Shown in pieces: positions 19,674 to 28,601 of a DNA stretch of 64,000 nucleotides. How positions within the stretch are numbered: the stretch's first letter is position 1; every line of letters starts with the position of its first letter. The stretch is from Candidatus Heimdallarchaeota archaeon (GTDB lineage: Archaea > Asgardarchaeota > Heimdallarchaeia > JABLTI01). Where the stretch lies: positions 62,001-126,000 of the forward strand of contig JAHLVW010000015.1 in assembly GCA_019058275.1 (NCBI GenBank). The letters are read 5' to 3'. Below the pieces are notes generated by a model. The model saw only the letters and a list, made by a program, of their open reading frames with translations. It was not told the DNA's origin and searched no databases. A program made the position numbers and the translations under genes.

Positions 19674-20750
19674 ATGAACCAAACAGATGATATAACAGCA
19701 GTATTAGTGGAATTCGATTCTATTAAGGGGCCAGTTATAAGAAAAAAGCAACCTGCAAGTTACATTTTCCCTGAAAATTCTGAAATGGAAAGTGTATTAA
19801 TGTGGGCAATTAGGGCATCTGAATTTTCCGTTCGTAAAATTGAAAAGCAAACAGCTTATGCAAAAGCGATTTCATTAAGAGACCCTAATTTCACCCGCAA
19901 GAAAAGACAATTCGGTATTGCACTAATTACTGAAACAACAATGGATTTAGGAAAGGCAGAATCCATTCTTGATAAGATTATTTCTGTTTGTGTAAAAGAA
20001 AGTGAAAATAAACCATATTTCAAAATGCTGAATGGTTTACTCATTGCAATTGGTGATTTTCAACAGATCATTAATGGTGAATCCTTAACAACAAAGAATC
20101 CAAACATTATAAATCAAAAAGAGAAAACGAGTGATTCTAATGAAAAGGAGGATAAATATAACGAGCAACAAATACAACAATACTTACTAATGAGCAACAG
20201 ATTGAATCTTTTCAACAAGATTACTTTTCTAGATAAAGAGAATAACACAAAAACAATTGTTTGCTTAGCAGAAGGGTTTAGCAAAGCTAATGGAGTTTTT
20301 GGCGTACCTTACGAATATACATCAGATAGATTTAACATCCAAGTGGATTTACGATATGAAATTCCAGAGGGATTAGAACAAGGTCTCGAGATATTAGCAA
20401 GGATACTTAGTACTATGACAACTGGTAAAGAATTCAACGAGAAGGTATTGGTTTCTGCGGAATTTATTGATAGATTGCTTTTTGAAAAAGTAGATATAAA
20501 ATATTATCTCCCATTTTTACAATATTTGATTTCAATGGATCATTTTACAATAACTGAATTCAAAACAGAAGAGTATAAAGAACAATATGCAAGTTTGAAA
20601 GAAACTCATGGAGATTGGATAGATTGCTTAATTGGCAAGGAATTTGATGGCCAAAAATTATCTGAATTCTTTAAAATCACTGGAACCAACAAGGAAGGAT
20701 TAGAACTACTTGTAGACTTATTATTTGTGAAATTAATTGCAATTTTTTAA
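19674..20750 (+). CDS. Longin-type protein with possible C-terminal winged helix
   Basis: The first 130 or so residues resemble a longin domain of the Nprl2/DENN type: an opening strand with VLVEFDSIKGPVIRKK, a helix, then strand-rich FGIALITE and a long helix. A charged low-complexity linker follows (about 135-165), then a second alpha/beta region and a C-terminal segment (about 315-358) that could be a winged helix. Eukaryotic Nprl2 and Nprl3 have a similar longin-to-winged-helix plan and regulate Rag GTPases. The ATG has GGTG upstream and lies 47 bases after the Rag-like gene. The longin call is moderately sure; the Nprl2 comparison is inference. Confidence 0.62.
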   Translation: MNQTDDITAVLVEFDSIKGPVIRKKQPASYIFPENSEMESVLMWAIRASEFSVRKIEKQTAYAKAISLRDPNFTRKKRQFGIALITETTMDLGKAESILDKIISVCVKESENKPYFKMLNGLLIAIGDFQQIINGESLTTKNPNIINQKEKTSDSNEKEDKYNEQQIQQYLLMSNRLNLFNKITFLDKENNTKTIVCLAEGFSKANGVFGVPYEYTSDRFNIQVDLRYEIPEGLEQGLEILARILSTMTTGKEFNEKVLVSAEFIDRLLFEKVDIKYYLPFLQYLISMDHFTITEFKTEEYKEQYASLKETHGDWIDCLIGKEFDGQKLSEFFKITGTNKEGLELLVDLLFVKLIAIF

Positions 20751-20794
20751 AAACCCTTGTTATCTTTGTATTGTAACAAGGAGTACAATCACTA

Positions 20795-21613
20795 ATGGAA
20801 ACAGAAAAGGCAAATAGCTCATGGATGATTCCTGGAAAACCAGCAATCGAGTTCTATGAAGAAAAGTTCGGAAAAACATTGGTAATTGCAGATTTGCATC
20901 TAGGATTTGTCTATGGGCAAAATAAGAAAGGAATTCTTATACCTGTTTCCAAAAGACCTGAAGAAGAACTTGTGGAATTAATTGAAGAAAGAAAACCGAA
21001 AAGGTTAATCATAGTAGGAGATTTTAAAGACGAGATATTTGGAACTGCGCATCCTTTGGCTGGTAGAGCTTGGAAGCTCCTACGAAGAATGTTGAATCTT
21101 ACAAGACTGACTATAATTAAAGGGAATCATGATGGGAAAATTGAAGAGATACTCCCAGATGAAATCGAACTTATTCAACCATCAGGTTTAGTTGTGAAAG
21201 AAAAGAAGGAAGGATTATCAGTGGGATTATGGCATGGTCATGCAAATCCTGTCTTGGATGTTTATTCTGCTGATGTAACCATATCTGGACATGCACACCC
21301 GACTTTTGCTTTTCGTGATGAAATTGGTACAAAAATTACAGAAAAAGTTTGGGTGAAAGCAAAATGGTTGCACGCTGAAGGAGATCAAGAGAGATTACAC
21401 ATAATTTTGCCTGCTTTCAATAAGTATCTTGATGGCTTTTCTATTGATGGGAAATTCTTCAAAACAATAGTAACAATGAAAGAAGGAATTGATTTTGATA
21501 ATGCCGAAGTTTTTACTCTTGATGGTGTTCTAATTGGTACGATAAAAGAATTACAAGATGAAAGAATCATTTCTGATAATGAAAGAACAAAGAAGAGATA
21601 CAAGAAAAGATGA
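20795..21613 (+). CDS. Archaeal SbcD-related metallophosphoesterase
   Basis: The 272-residue protein has the full calcineurin-like metal-binding set: DLH near residue 33, GDF near 75, GNHD near 110, WHGH near 147 and GHAH near 167. The layout fits the archaeal SbcD-related phosphoesterase family rather than true Mre11, since the DNA-capping domain is absent. It probably hydrolyses phosphodiesters using two metal ions; the substrate is unknown. The ATG has AGGAG about 11 bases upstream. It follows the longin gene by 44 bases and may be cotranscribed. The last 40 or so residues are charged and not part of the family core. Confidence 0.82.
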   Translation: METEKANSSWMIPGKPAIEFYEEKFGKTLVIADLHLGFVYGQNKKGILIPVSKRPEEELVELIEERKPKRLIIVGDFKDEIFGTAHPLAGRAWKLLRRMLNLTRLTIIKGNHDGKIEEILPDEIELIQPSGLVVKEKKEGLSVGLWHGHANPVLDVYSADVTISGHAHPTFAFRDEIGTKITEKVWVKAKWLHAEGDQERLHIILPAFNKYLDGFSIDGKFFKTIVTMKEGIDFDNAEVFTLDGVLIGTIKELQDERIISDNERTKKRYKKR

Positions 21614-21642
21614 CTAGTTCTGTTCTCAAATCATTCAATTCT

Positions 21643-23025
21643 TTATTTATCGTATTTTCTTGCTACTACTACACCTGATATTGCGCTTTGCATAACACCT
21701 CGAGTTATACCTGCTCCATCACCAACGAAGTAGAGATTTTTGATATCCTTTGATTCTAAATTATCAGTCAAATCTATTCTAATACTATAGAGTTTAATTT
21801 CAGGAGCATATAACAAGGTATTTGGTCCATCAATTCCAGGCATTATTGCATTAAGGTGTGTTAGGAAATCTCTTAGATCACTCATAACTCTACTTGGCAT
21901 AGCAAAAGTGATATCACCTGCGACTGCACTCTGGAGAGTAGGTTTGATAACAGAACGTTCGAGTCGTTCAGGAGTAGAACGACGACCATTCTTTAAATCT
22001 TCAAATCTTTGAACTAATGGAGAATTTCCTCCTGAAAGCATATTCGCAAGATTTGCAACATGTTTTGCATATTCTATGGGTTGTTTAAATGGTTCTGTAA
22101 AATTACATGTAACAAGTATCGCAAAATTTGTGTTTGGACTTTTAATATCAGTACGGCTTTCGCCATTAACACAAGTACTCTCATTGTATCTTTCTGTGGT
22201 TACAAAACCACCAGGACATACACAAAAAGTACGGACACGATCTTCGTAGGTTTTAGTTACATATTCAATTTTGAACTCGTATAAATTCTCTGTGAATTCC
22301 TCACAATATTCATTTAAAGTTTCAACACGAACTCCAATATCAACAGCGTTATGAGAATAGTTTATTTTAAGAAGATCGCATTCAGATTTCAACCAATTAG
22401 TGCCACCACGACCAACACCCATAACGACATTTTTAGCTTTGTAAACTTTCCCATCGGAAGTTGATACACCTTCAACTTTTCCATTGTTAACGATGATTTT
22501 ATCGACTGTGGTTTTTAGTACAATATTAATTTTATCTTTTAGATATTGGTAGATATTATGCATAATTGCAGTAGCATTATCGGTTCCTAAATGCCTAATT
22601 GGGTAAGTAATTAATTTCATATTTTCTTTTCGACATTTACTTTCCAAGCGATCTACAAATTCGGGATCAGGACTAAAGTAGCGATCACCACCATTGCTGT
22701 AAGAAAGTACTGTTTTATCAACATATTCTGTTAAATCTATAAGCTCCTCTGAGGTGAGAAAGTCACTCATCCAACCTCCAACAGTACCAGAAACATCTTT
22801 GGTTATCTTACCATCAGACCAAGCACCAGCACCACCAAAACCACTTGTAATATCACAAGTTTTACAAGCTCTACAATCAGTATTGCTTTCTCTTCGGGGA
22901 CACTTTCTCTTATAGACCTCTTTTCCACTTTCAATTAGAGTAATCTTCTTAATCCCTTTATTCAACAATTCAAGTGCACAAAATATCCCAGCAGGACCTG
23001 CACCAACAATAACGAAATCGTCCAT
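21643..23025 (-). CDS. FAD-dependent dehydrogenase of the COG2509 type
   Basis: The 460-residue protein opens with a Rossmann FAD-binding motif (VIVGAGPAGIFCALELL) and ends with the second FAD contact (FVGDGAGITRGVMQSAISG). A cysteine cluster, C-P-R-R-E-S-N-T-D-C-R-A-C-K-T-C, at about 42-57 precedes FGGAGAWSDGKI, a pattern I associate with uncharacterised COG2509 flavoproteins. The cysteines could bind metal or an iron-sulfur cluster. No membrane segment is present. The reaction is unknown. It is convergent with the phosphoesterase gene and 97 bases upstream of the prepilin peptidase stop, on the same strand as the latter. Confidence 0.78.
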   Translation of the reverse strand: MDDFVIVGAGPAGIFCALELLNKGIKKITLIESGKEVYKRKCPRRESNTDCRACKTCDITSGFGGAGAWSDGKITKDVSGTVGGWMSDFLTSEELIDLTEYVDKTVLSYSNGGDRYFSPDPEFVDRLESKCRKENMKLITYPIRHLGTDNATAIMHNIYQYLKDKINIVLKTTVDKIIVNNGKVEGVSTSDGKVYKAKNVVMGVGRGGTNWLKSECDLLKINYSHNAVDIGVRVETLNEYCEEFTENLYEFKIEYVTKTYEDRVRTFCVCPGGFVTTERYNESTCVNGESRTDIKSPNTNFAILVTCNFTEPFKQPIEYAKHVANLANMLSGGNSPLVQRFEDLKNGRRSTPERLERSVIKPTLQSAVAGDITFAMPSRVMSDLRDFLTHLNAIMPGIDGPNTLLYAPEIKLYSIRIDLTDNLESKDIKNLYFVGDGAGITRGVMQSAISGVVVARKYDK

Positions 23026-23122
23026 TTGTTCTTACCTTGATTTCTTTTATTTACCAATTCAAAAATTCTTCGCTAGTTTTTCTAAAATTCTGACAACATT
23101 TATACAATTTGCGTGTTTTTTT

Positions 23123-24409
23123 CTATAATGAAAAAAGTAACAGAGCTAAATTGTTAAACAAGAGAAACATAACATAACCAAAAAGCATTAAGAAAACAAA
23201 AGGTAAGCCCGGGGTTACCCAAACAGTTTTTTTATCATGAATTTTTAGTTGCCAAATTGTTCTAAATTGTCTTTTTTCCATGACTTCTTCTTCATCTAGT
23301 CCCATGCATATTTTCAAACGCCATTCACCAGGTGGACTTTTTTTGGTCCCGTTGATTTTACCTTTTTTAGAAGTACCAACGTAATCTCCTTCTAATTCAC
23401 CTAATAATTCTCCATCAAATGATCCTTCAAAAATACCAGTGATTGTTCCAATGAAAATCCCATCTAATGGACCAGTATATTGTCCAGTATAGCTTATCAT
23501 TGAATTTCTAGACTTTATTTCGCTTTTCTCAGATTCAGTAGTCGAAAAGGTTTTTTTGTATTTTATGAGTACATGATCAATTACTTCATCATCATCTGAT
23601 TTTTCAATCTCTAGTTTCTTAGAAATTTCCTTTGCTTTTGTCAGAATTTCCTTTACATCTTGTTCATCAATTGGTTTGTCTAATTCTAAGAGGAATTTAC
23701 CAGTAATAGTACCAGTAAATTCACCATTCATTTTACCTTGAAAGATTCCTGTAAAGGTACCATCTAATCTCCCCTCAAAATCACCATTAAACTTACCTTT
23801 GAAAGATTGATTAATTAATTCCTCCATGAAATCATAATGAAGTTTTTCAACATTTATCTTGTCTACTTTCTTCCTAAAACCAAAGAGGAAACAACGAATC
23901 TTTTCAGAGGAGGAACCTCTTACTTCATCAAATAGTGACCCTCTTGTAGAGGTAATTGTATTAATAATCATAAGAACAATTGGATAAAAGAGAGCAATAA
24001 TTCCGGAATTGAGCAAAATAGAGAAGATTGATGTATCAATAATTGGTATGGAAGCAACAGAAATATCTAAGATATTCTTTTTAAGTGGATGTACTGGAGA
24101 GAGAATCGAGATAGCCCAAAGAGCTTTTGTATCAGCTCCACCCCAAACTCCTAGATAAAAGAGAATGAAGCCAAAAATAAAGCCTACAGTAATAGTTAGC
24201 AAAACATTAGCAAGAGGTTCAAAGTAGGAATTATCGCCTTCAAAATTTATAATATACAAGATATCTAAGATAATGCCAATTCCTGCCATCAAAACCCAAA
24301 TAATTTCTCTTCTAACTTCTCGGTATAAAAGATCCTTAATACCAGCATAAAGCAAAGCACCTAAAGTAAGAGTAGGAACTAAGATTTGATAAACATCCAT
24401 AAAAGCCAT
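23123..24409 (-). CDS. Archaeal prepilin peptidase with glycine-repeat insertion
   Basis: The 428-residue protein is an A24-family aspartic membrane peptidase. The catalytic aspartates are D26 in the first cytoplasmic loop and D93 in the GGAD motif. The end carries the archaeal type II C-terminal segment (KTVWVTPGLPFVFL) and final membrane helices. Archaeal relatives such as FlaK are about 230 residues. The extra length is a hydrophilic insertion at about 160-360 holding two runs of alternating glycine repeats, G-x-F-x-G style, at 203-238 and 307-354, split by a charged helix. Expected role: cleavage of class III signal peptides of archaellins or pilins. No pilin gene is seen nearby. Confidence 0.82.
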   Translation of the reverse strand: MAFMDVYQILVPTLTLGALLYAGIKDLLYREVRREIIWVLMAGIGIILDILYIINFEGDNSYFEPLANVLLTITVGFIFGFILFYLGVWGGADTKALWAISILSPVHPLKKNILDISVASIPIIDTSIFSILLNSGIIALFYPIVLMIINTITSTRGSLFDEVRGSSSEKIRCFLFGFRKKVDKINVEKLHYDFMEELINQSFKGKFNGDFEGRLDGTFTGIFQGKMNGEFTGTITGKFLLELDKPIDEQDVKEILTKAKEISKKLEIEKSDDDEVIDHVLIKYKKTFSTTESEKSEIKSRNSMISYTGQYTGPLDGIFIGTITGIFEGSFDGELLGELEGDYVGTSKKGKINGTKKSPPGEWRLKICMGLDEEEVMEKRQFRTIWQLKIHDKKTVWVTPGLPFVFLMLFGYVMFLLFNNLALLLFSL

Positions 24410-24491
24410 TTTATCACATTCTTAAATTTTAAAGCCATCCAAAGTCCTTAACTAATGTTATTTACTAACTTGATTTTTTCGCATTTTTTTC

Positions 24492-25430
24492 TTAATTGTC
24501 TTTGTCTTCACCATCTTCATCTGGAGTACTAGGTCGTAAACAACCAGTACTAATTAAAATATTGCGTAATTTTTCAAGATCACCTTCTGATAATGGAAGC
24601 AAGGGTCTTCTAGGAATACCAACATTAACACCAAGAAGGTTCAAACTTGCTTTAATTGCAACAGGGAAAGTTCCTAATTTTAATCCTAATTCTAAAGGAA
24701 TCAACTTTGTTTGTATCTCTTCAAATTTCTTATTCATTTCAACATTGAATGCTTCAAACAATTCAACCAAAAGATTTGGAACAACATTTGCACTTGGGAC
24801 GATTGCTCCTTCAACTCCGGCTTCTTTGATTGCTTGAGGAACTAATAAACCACGACCAGTATAAACAAGAAAACCATCACTTACAGCTGCACTTATTTGA
24901 GGTATTTTCTTGAAATCGCTACTAACTTCAACGATCCCAACAACATTGCTTAATTTTGAAAGTCTGCCAATATGATCAACAGGTAAATCTAGTTTACAGA
25001 GATCTGGATCATTAACAAAAAGCAAGTTTGCATCTATTTTCGAACTAACATATTCGAAATGATTCACCAATTCTGGAATAGTTATTGTTGGTAGTCGAGG
25101 AGGGTAAACAACAAAGCCATCAGCTCCTGCATCAATAGCATACTTCGAAATCTCTAACAAACGATGAGTGGACTCAGAAGGGAGTCCAATATAGACTGGA
25201 ACAGCATTATTTACTTGATCTATTATCGTATCTATTACAGAATGATAATCCTCATTATTCAGGGAATATGGTTCACCACAAATACCTGTAGGTATGATTG
25301 CATTAATTTCACTGTTAATTAGAAAATCAACGAGCTCACGAAGACCTGCTAAATCTAAAGTTTCATCTTCGTTGAAAGGCGTAACGCACGGGCAACCTAT
25401 TCCTTTGAATTTCTTCCCCATTATTTTCAT
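24492..25430 (-). CDS. DapA/NanA-family TIM barrel lacking the Schiff-base lysine
   Basis: The 312-residue protein aligns along its whole length with dihydrodipicolinate synthase: PCVTPFNEDETLDLAGLREL, then GICGE (49-53, usually GTTGE), FVVYPP and SNVVGIVEVSSDF. Two catalytic residues are changed. The YNxP tyrosine is V139 (VNDP), and the lysine that forms the Schiff base (usual GIKE) is V167 (GIVE). Ordinary aldolase chemistry is therefore not expected. It could be a regulatory or scaffold protein, or use different chemistry. The gene is 15 bases downstream of the zinc-ribbon membrane protein gene, so they are likely cotranscribed. Confidence 0.82.
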   Translation of the reverse strand: MKIMGKKFKGIGCPCVTPFNEDETLDLAGLRELVDFLINSEINAIIPTGICGEPYSLNNEDYHSVIDTIIDQVNNAVPVYIGLPSESTHRLLEISKYAIDAGADGFVVYPPRLPTITIPELVNHFEYVSSKIDANLLFVNDPDLCKLDLPVDHIGRLSKLSNVVGIVEVSSDFKKIPQISAAVSDGFLVYTGRGLLVPQAIKEAGVEGAIVPSANVVPNLLVELFEAFNVEMNKKFEEIQTKLIPLELGLKLGTFPVAIKASLNLLGVNVGIPRRPLLPLSEGDLEKLRNILISTGCLRPSTPDEDGEDKDN

Positions 25431-25445
25431 CTCAGTAAATCTATT

Positions 25446-25919
25446 TTAGTTCTTTTTTGTTTTTTTTCTCTTAGACTCAGCTTTCTTTAGCCCACACACA
25501 GGACAGAAATCTAAGGCAACATTAGGGTGAGCACAAAAGGAACAACTTGGCGATTCGACTTCTTTTGGTAACATTAATTCTCCAGTTGCAGAATCAAAAT
25601 AAACTAAAAGCTTTCCTTGCCCACGTAATTGAAGTAATAATACGCGTAAATAATCAACATCTAAAATTAAGTCTGAAGATAATTTATCAAGTGATATTGA
25701 ATCGACTTGTAAATTTGAAAAATACTTAAGGATTCTTCTCTCAATAATGTATTCTTCGAAAATACCAAATAAACCAGTTACGAAGAGAAGTATTCCAGGG
25801 AGAACTAACCAAACATCTCCGGGGATAAGTGGATGATTTGGCGTGAGAGCTCCCCAGATAATAAACAGCAAACCAAGAACAGTGCTAACAATATACCAAA
25901 TGTGATGTGTTTCACGCAT
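25446..25919 (-). CDS. Small membrane protein with C-terminal zinc ribbon
   Basis: The 157-residue protein has two membrane helices at about 8-25 and 36-55, a cytoplasmic helical segment that may be winged-helix-like (LSSDLILDVDYLRVLLLQLR), and a C-terminal zinc ribbon C-x2-C with a matching C-x2-C (CSFC, CPVC) followed by a lysine-rich tail. I do not recognise a named family. The pairing with the altered DapA homologue immediately downstream suggests a shared role, which I cannot name. Confidence 0.75.
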   Translation of the reverse strand: MRETHHIWYIVSTVLGLLFIIWGALTPNHPLIPGDVWLVLPGILLFVTGLFGIFEEYIIERRILKYFSNLQVDSISLDKLSSDLILDVDYLRVLLLQLRGQGKLLVYFDSATGELMLPKEVESPSCSFCAHPNVALDFCPVCGLKKAESKRKKTKKN

Positions 25920-26055
25920 TTTATTGCCTTCAAAGATTAGTGTGTTTAATTTCTAGCTGTTAGAGGAATATACCTATTATTTGATGATAATAAAGCATTT
26001 TCGATAGTAGAGTGCATAAAAACCTTAAAACAAACATCTACTGAGGAAAACGAAA

Positions 26056-26835
26056 TTACATCTCGAAGATAGTATCTTCAGCAATTTGGGTTATTTCTTG
26101 ATGAGATTTCCTAAGTGCAGTGCGACCAAGATTGGTTAGTTCGTAAACTTTTCTTTCTCTATCGCCATCCCATTTTGATTTACTAACAATGTAATTTTTT
26201 TCAACTAACCTGTGGAGGGAGGGATAAATAGTACCTAAAGCTATTTTCTGACCAAAGTAGTCATCTAGCTTTTCAACCAATTCGTACCCATGAAGAGGGG
26301 ATTGATCCAAGATAAGCAAAATGCGGAATTGAGCTAAACTTTTGAGAAGTTCAATACCAGGAGCGTCAGAGTCAATGCTAGAAATTTGGATTTTCAAGAT
26401 GCTTTGGAGATTCTTTTGAGCATTATTCATGGCAATACGACCAAAACGAGTGCTAACATAGGTCTTACGTTTGCGACCAGAAATAATCATGGTAGTGCTT
26501 TGGATGTACTCTTTAGATTCCATCCTTTGAAGGAGAGGGTAAATGGTTCCAGGAGATAAACGGCGACAATAAATAGGTTCTAAGCGATTGGCAAGCTCAT
26601 AACCATGTTGAGGACCATGCTTAAGGATAAGAAGGATCAGTAATTGAGTTAAACCTGAGATAAGCTCATGACCAACATCATCTGAAGCATTATTCTCACT
26701 TCGGGTAGCAGTTTCACTTTTTTCAGGCAAATAACTCACAACAATATTAGTATGATAAGATATATTCCTATATTCATCATGGAATAATGCCCTTATTATA
26801 TTTATCCATTTCAAAATACGAATGAAAAAACTCAA
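26056..26835 (-). CDS. Tandem PadR-family transcriptional regulator
   Basis: The 259-residue protein contains two full PadR winged-helix domains in one chain, at about 60-135 and 160-245. Each has the hallmark pattern LLILxxxPxHGYEL followed by GTIYPxLxR. PadR proteins normally act as dimers of one domain each, so this chain may form a pseudo-dimer. The first 45 or so residues are not PadR-like, and the TTG start at 26835 is doubtful; a later start would shorten this part. It is 53 bases downstream of the stop of nothing on this strand and lies next to the EF-1A gene end. The target is unknown. Confidence 0.82.
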   Translation of the reverse strand: MSFFIRILKWINIIRALFHDEYRNISYHTNIVVSYLPEKSETATRSENNASDDVGHELISGLTQLLILLILKHGPQHGYELANRLEPIYCRRLSPGTIYPLLQRMESKEYIQSTTMIISGRKRKTYVSTRFGRIAMNNAQKNLQSILKIQISSIDSDAPGIELLKSLAQFRILLILDQSPLHGYELVEKLDDYFGQKIALGTIYPSLHRLVEKNYIVSKSKWDGDRERKVYELTNLGRTALRKSHQEITQIAEDTIFEM

Positions 26836-26887
26836 AGAGAACTAGTAAAGAAAAGAAAAATAAAAAAAAGGAATAGAATCTAAAATC

Positions 26888-28294
26888 CTATTCTTTAGTT
26901 TTTTTAATTTTAACTTCGGTGATGACACCTACTGCAACAGTTTGACCCATGTCACGAGCAGCAAAACGACCCAAAGATGGATAATCAGTAAATTTCTCGC
27001 AAATGAATGGGGCAAATGGTTGGAAGGTAATCTCTGCAAAGTCACCGTTTAAAAGGTAGATATCTGGATTATATTCACCAGTTTTTACAAGTGATTTTCG
27101 TTGAGCAGATTTCTTGAGAACTTTGAATTTAACAATTTGACAAGCTTGAGCAGCTTGACCAAGATGAATGATAGGAGCATAACCCTTAGCCATACCGGTT
27201 GGTTGGTTAGCACCTGGTTTGGATAGGTTCTTCAAAATGAAAGTTCTAGCTACGAAGGTATCAACAAGCTTTGGTTCATCTTTACCAGGATGACCTATAA
27301 CATCACCTTTCAGAATCTCATTACGAGCAATGCCTTTAATGTTTAAACCAACATTGTCACCAGGTTCAGCTTTTGAAAGCTGTTCATGATGCATTTCAAT
27401 GGTTTGAACTTTGGCTTTTTGCTTGGAGATTGGGAAGATAACTTCATCACCAGGTTTCAAGATACCAGATTCAATTTTACCTACTGGAACAGTACCAACA
27501 CCTTTAATGGCATAAACATCTTGAATGGGCATTCGAAGAGGTTTACCAGTTGGTTTTTCAGGAACACTAAAATCATTGAGAGCAACCATAAGTGAAGGAC
27601 CCTTATACCAAGCCATTTTATCGCTCTTACTAACAAGACCGTCACCAGTCATACCGCTAGTTGGGACGAACTTGATGTTAGCAACACGTTCTTTTGAAAC
27701 TAAACCAGACTTAACAAAACCATCAATGAGAGCTCGAACACGCTCAACGACGTTATTGTAGCCAGCCTCTTTGAATTGAACAAGATCCATCTTGTTAACA
27801 GCAACAACAATTTGGTTGATGCCAAGAGTGATGGCTAAAGTTAAGTGCTCAATAGTCTGACCACCAGGGATACGACGATCGCCCTTAGGAGTCTTCTCAA
27901 CACGTTCAAGTGATAAACCAGACTCAAGGTCGTTCTTTTCAGCGGAAACGACAAGAATGGCAGCATTGGCTTGAGAAGCACCAGTAATCATGTTCTTAAC
28001 GAAGTCCCGGTGACCAGGAGCATCAATAATAGTAAAAACAGTACTCTTGGTCTCAAACTTGAAGAAAGAAACGTCAATGGTTAAACCACGCTCACGCTCT
28101 TCTTGGAGTTTTTGCAAGACCCAAGCATATTTCCAGGAAGGTTTGCCGATCTTCTCAGATTCCTCAGCATACTTGTCAATCAAACGCTTGTCAACAGCGC
28201 CAGCAAGAAAGAGCATGTGCCCAGTCATGGTGCTCTTGCCATGATCGACGTGCCCTATTACTACTAGGTTTAAATGGGGTTTATCATCGGCCAT
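26888..28294 (-). CDS. tuf: Translation elongation factor 1-alpha
   Basis: The 468-residue protein delivers aminoacyl-tRNA to the ribosome. G motifs are GHVDHGKST near the start, DAPGHRDF and NKMD. Three domains and the length fit archaeal EF-1A. Between SAEKNDLESGLS and GQTIEH it has about 14 more residues than the Sulfolobus protein, in the region where crenarchaeal and eukaryotic factors already carry an insertion. I chose the ATG at 28294, with AGGTG eight bases upstream; an in-frame GTG at 28306 would add four residues. Codon choice is cleaner than in neighbours, as expected for high expression. Confidence 0.96.
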   Translation of the reverse strand: MADDKPHLNLVVIGHVDHGKSTMTGHMLFLAGAVDKRLIDKYAEESEKIGKPSWKYAWVLQKLQEERERGLTIDVSFFKFETKSTVFTIIDAPGHRDFVKNMITGASQANAAILVVSAEKNDLESGLSLERVEKTPKGDRRIPGGQTIEHLTLAITLGINQIVVAVNKMDLVQFKEAGYNNVVERVRALIDGFVKSGLVSKERVANIKFVPTSGMTGDGLVSKSDKMAWYKGPSLMVALNDFSVPEKPTGKPLRMPIQDVYAIKGVGTVPVGKIESGILKPGDEVIFPISKQKAKVQTIEMHHEQLSKAEPGDNVGLNIKGIARNEILKGDVIGHPGKDEPKLVDTFVARTFILKNLSKPGANQPTGMAKGYAPIIHLGQAAQACQIVKFKVLKKSAQRKSLVKTGEYNPDIYLLNGDFAEITFQPFAPFICEKFTDYPSLGRFAARDMGQTVAVGVITEVKIKKTKE

Positions 28295-28306
28295 TTTTTT
28301 GTACAC

Positions 28307-28570
28307 CTATTATATTTTCGTTTTTTTTATTCTCAAATTCCTTTTGATTTGATATTCGCAGATTGCCTTTTTTCTCTTTAAGAATTTTTTGTATGGATTA
28401 GTAATTAGAGAAACTCTCTGCATTCTAGAGGTTTTCTCTATTGATTATAAAATTTGTGTTAATTTGCTTGTTTGTCATCACCATCTTCTATTTTCTCCTC
28501 TTCCAAAGCTATTATTCATTCATTTGATATTTACATTCATACATAGTAGACAATTTTAGAAAAAAAAAAG
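28307..28570. other. Upstream region of EF-1A, with a hairpin
   Basis: The region is AT-rich and non-coding. An imperfect inverted repeat at 28406-28440 (TAGAGAAAC with GTTTTCTCTA, inner CTCT with AGAG) lies about 110 bases upstream of the EF-1A start, beside a TATA-like TTTTATAATC on the minus strand near 28445. It may be a leader hairpin or an operator. No open frame is convincing. Confidence 0.4.
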
Positions 28571-28599
28571 AATTCTTAGAATATGTTTTATCTAAGAAT
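28560..28599 (-). terminator. Hairpin and T run after the accessory membrane-protein gene
   Basis: ATTCTTAGA and TCTAAGAAT form a perfect nine-pair stem with a ten-base loop (28572-28599). On the minus strand it is followed by a long T run. It begins just after the stop codon of the gene ending at 28602. Confidence 0.75.
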
Positions 28600-28601
28600 A
28601 T

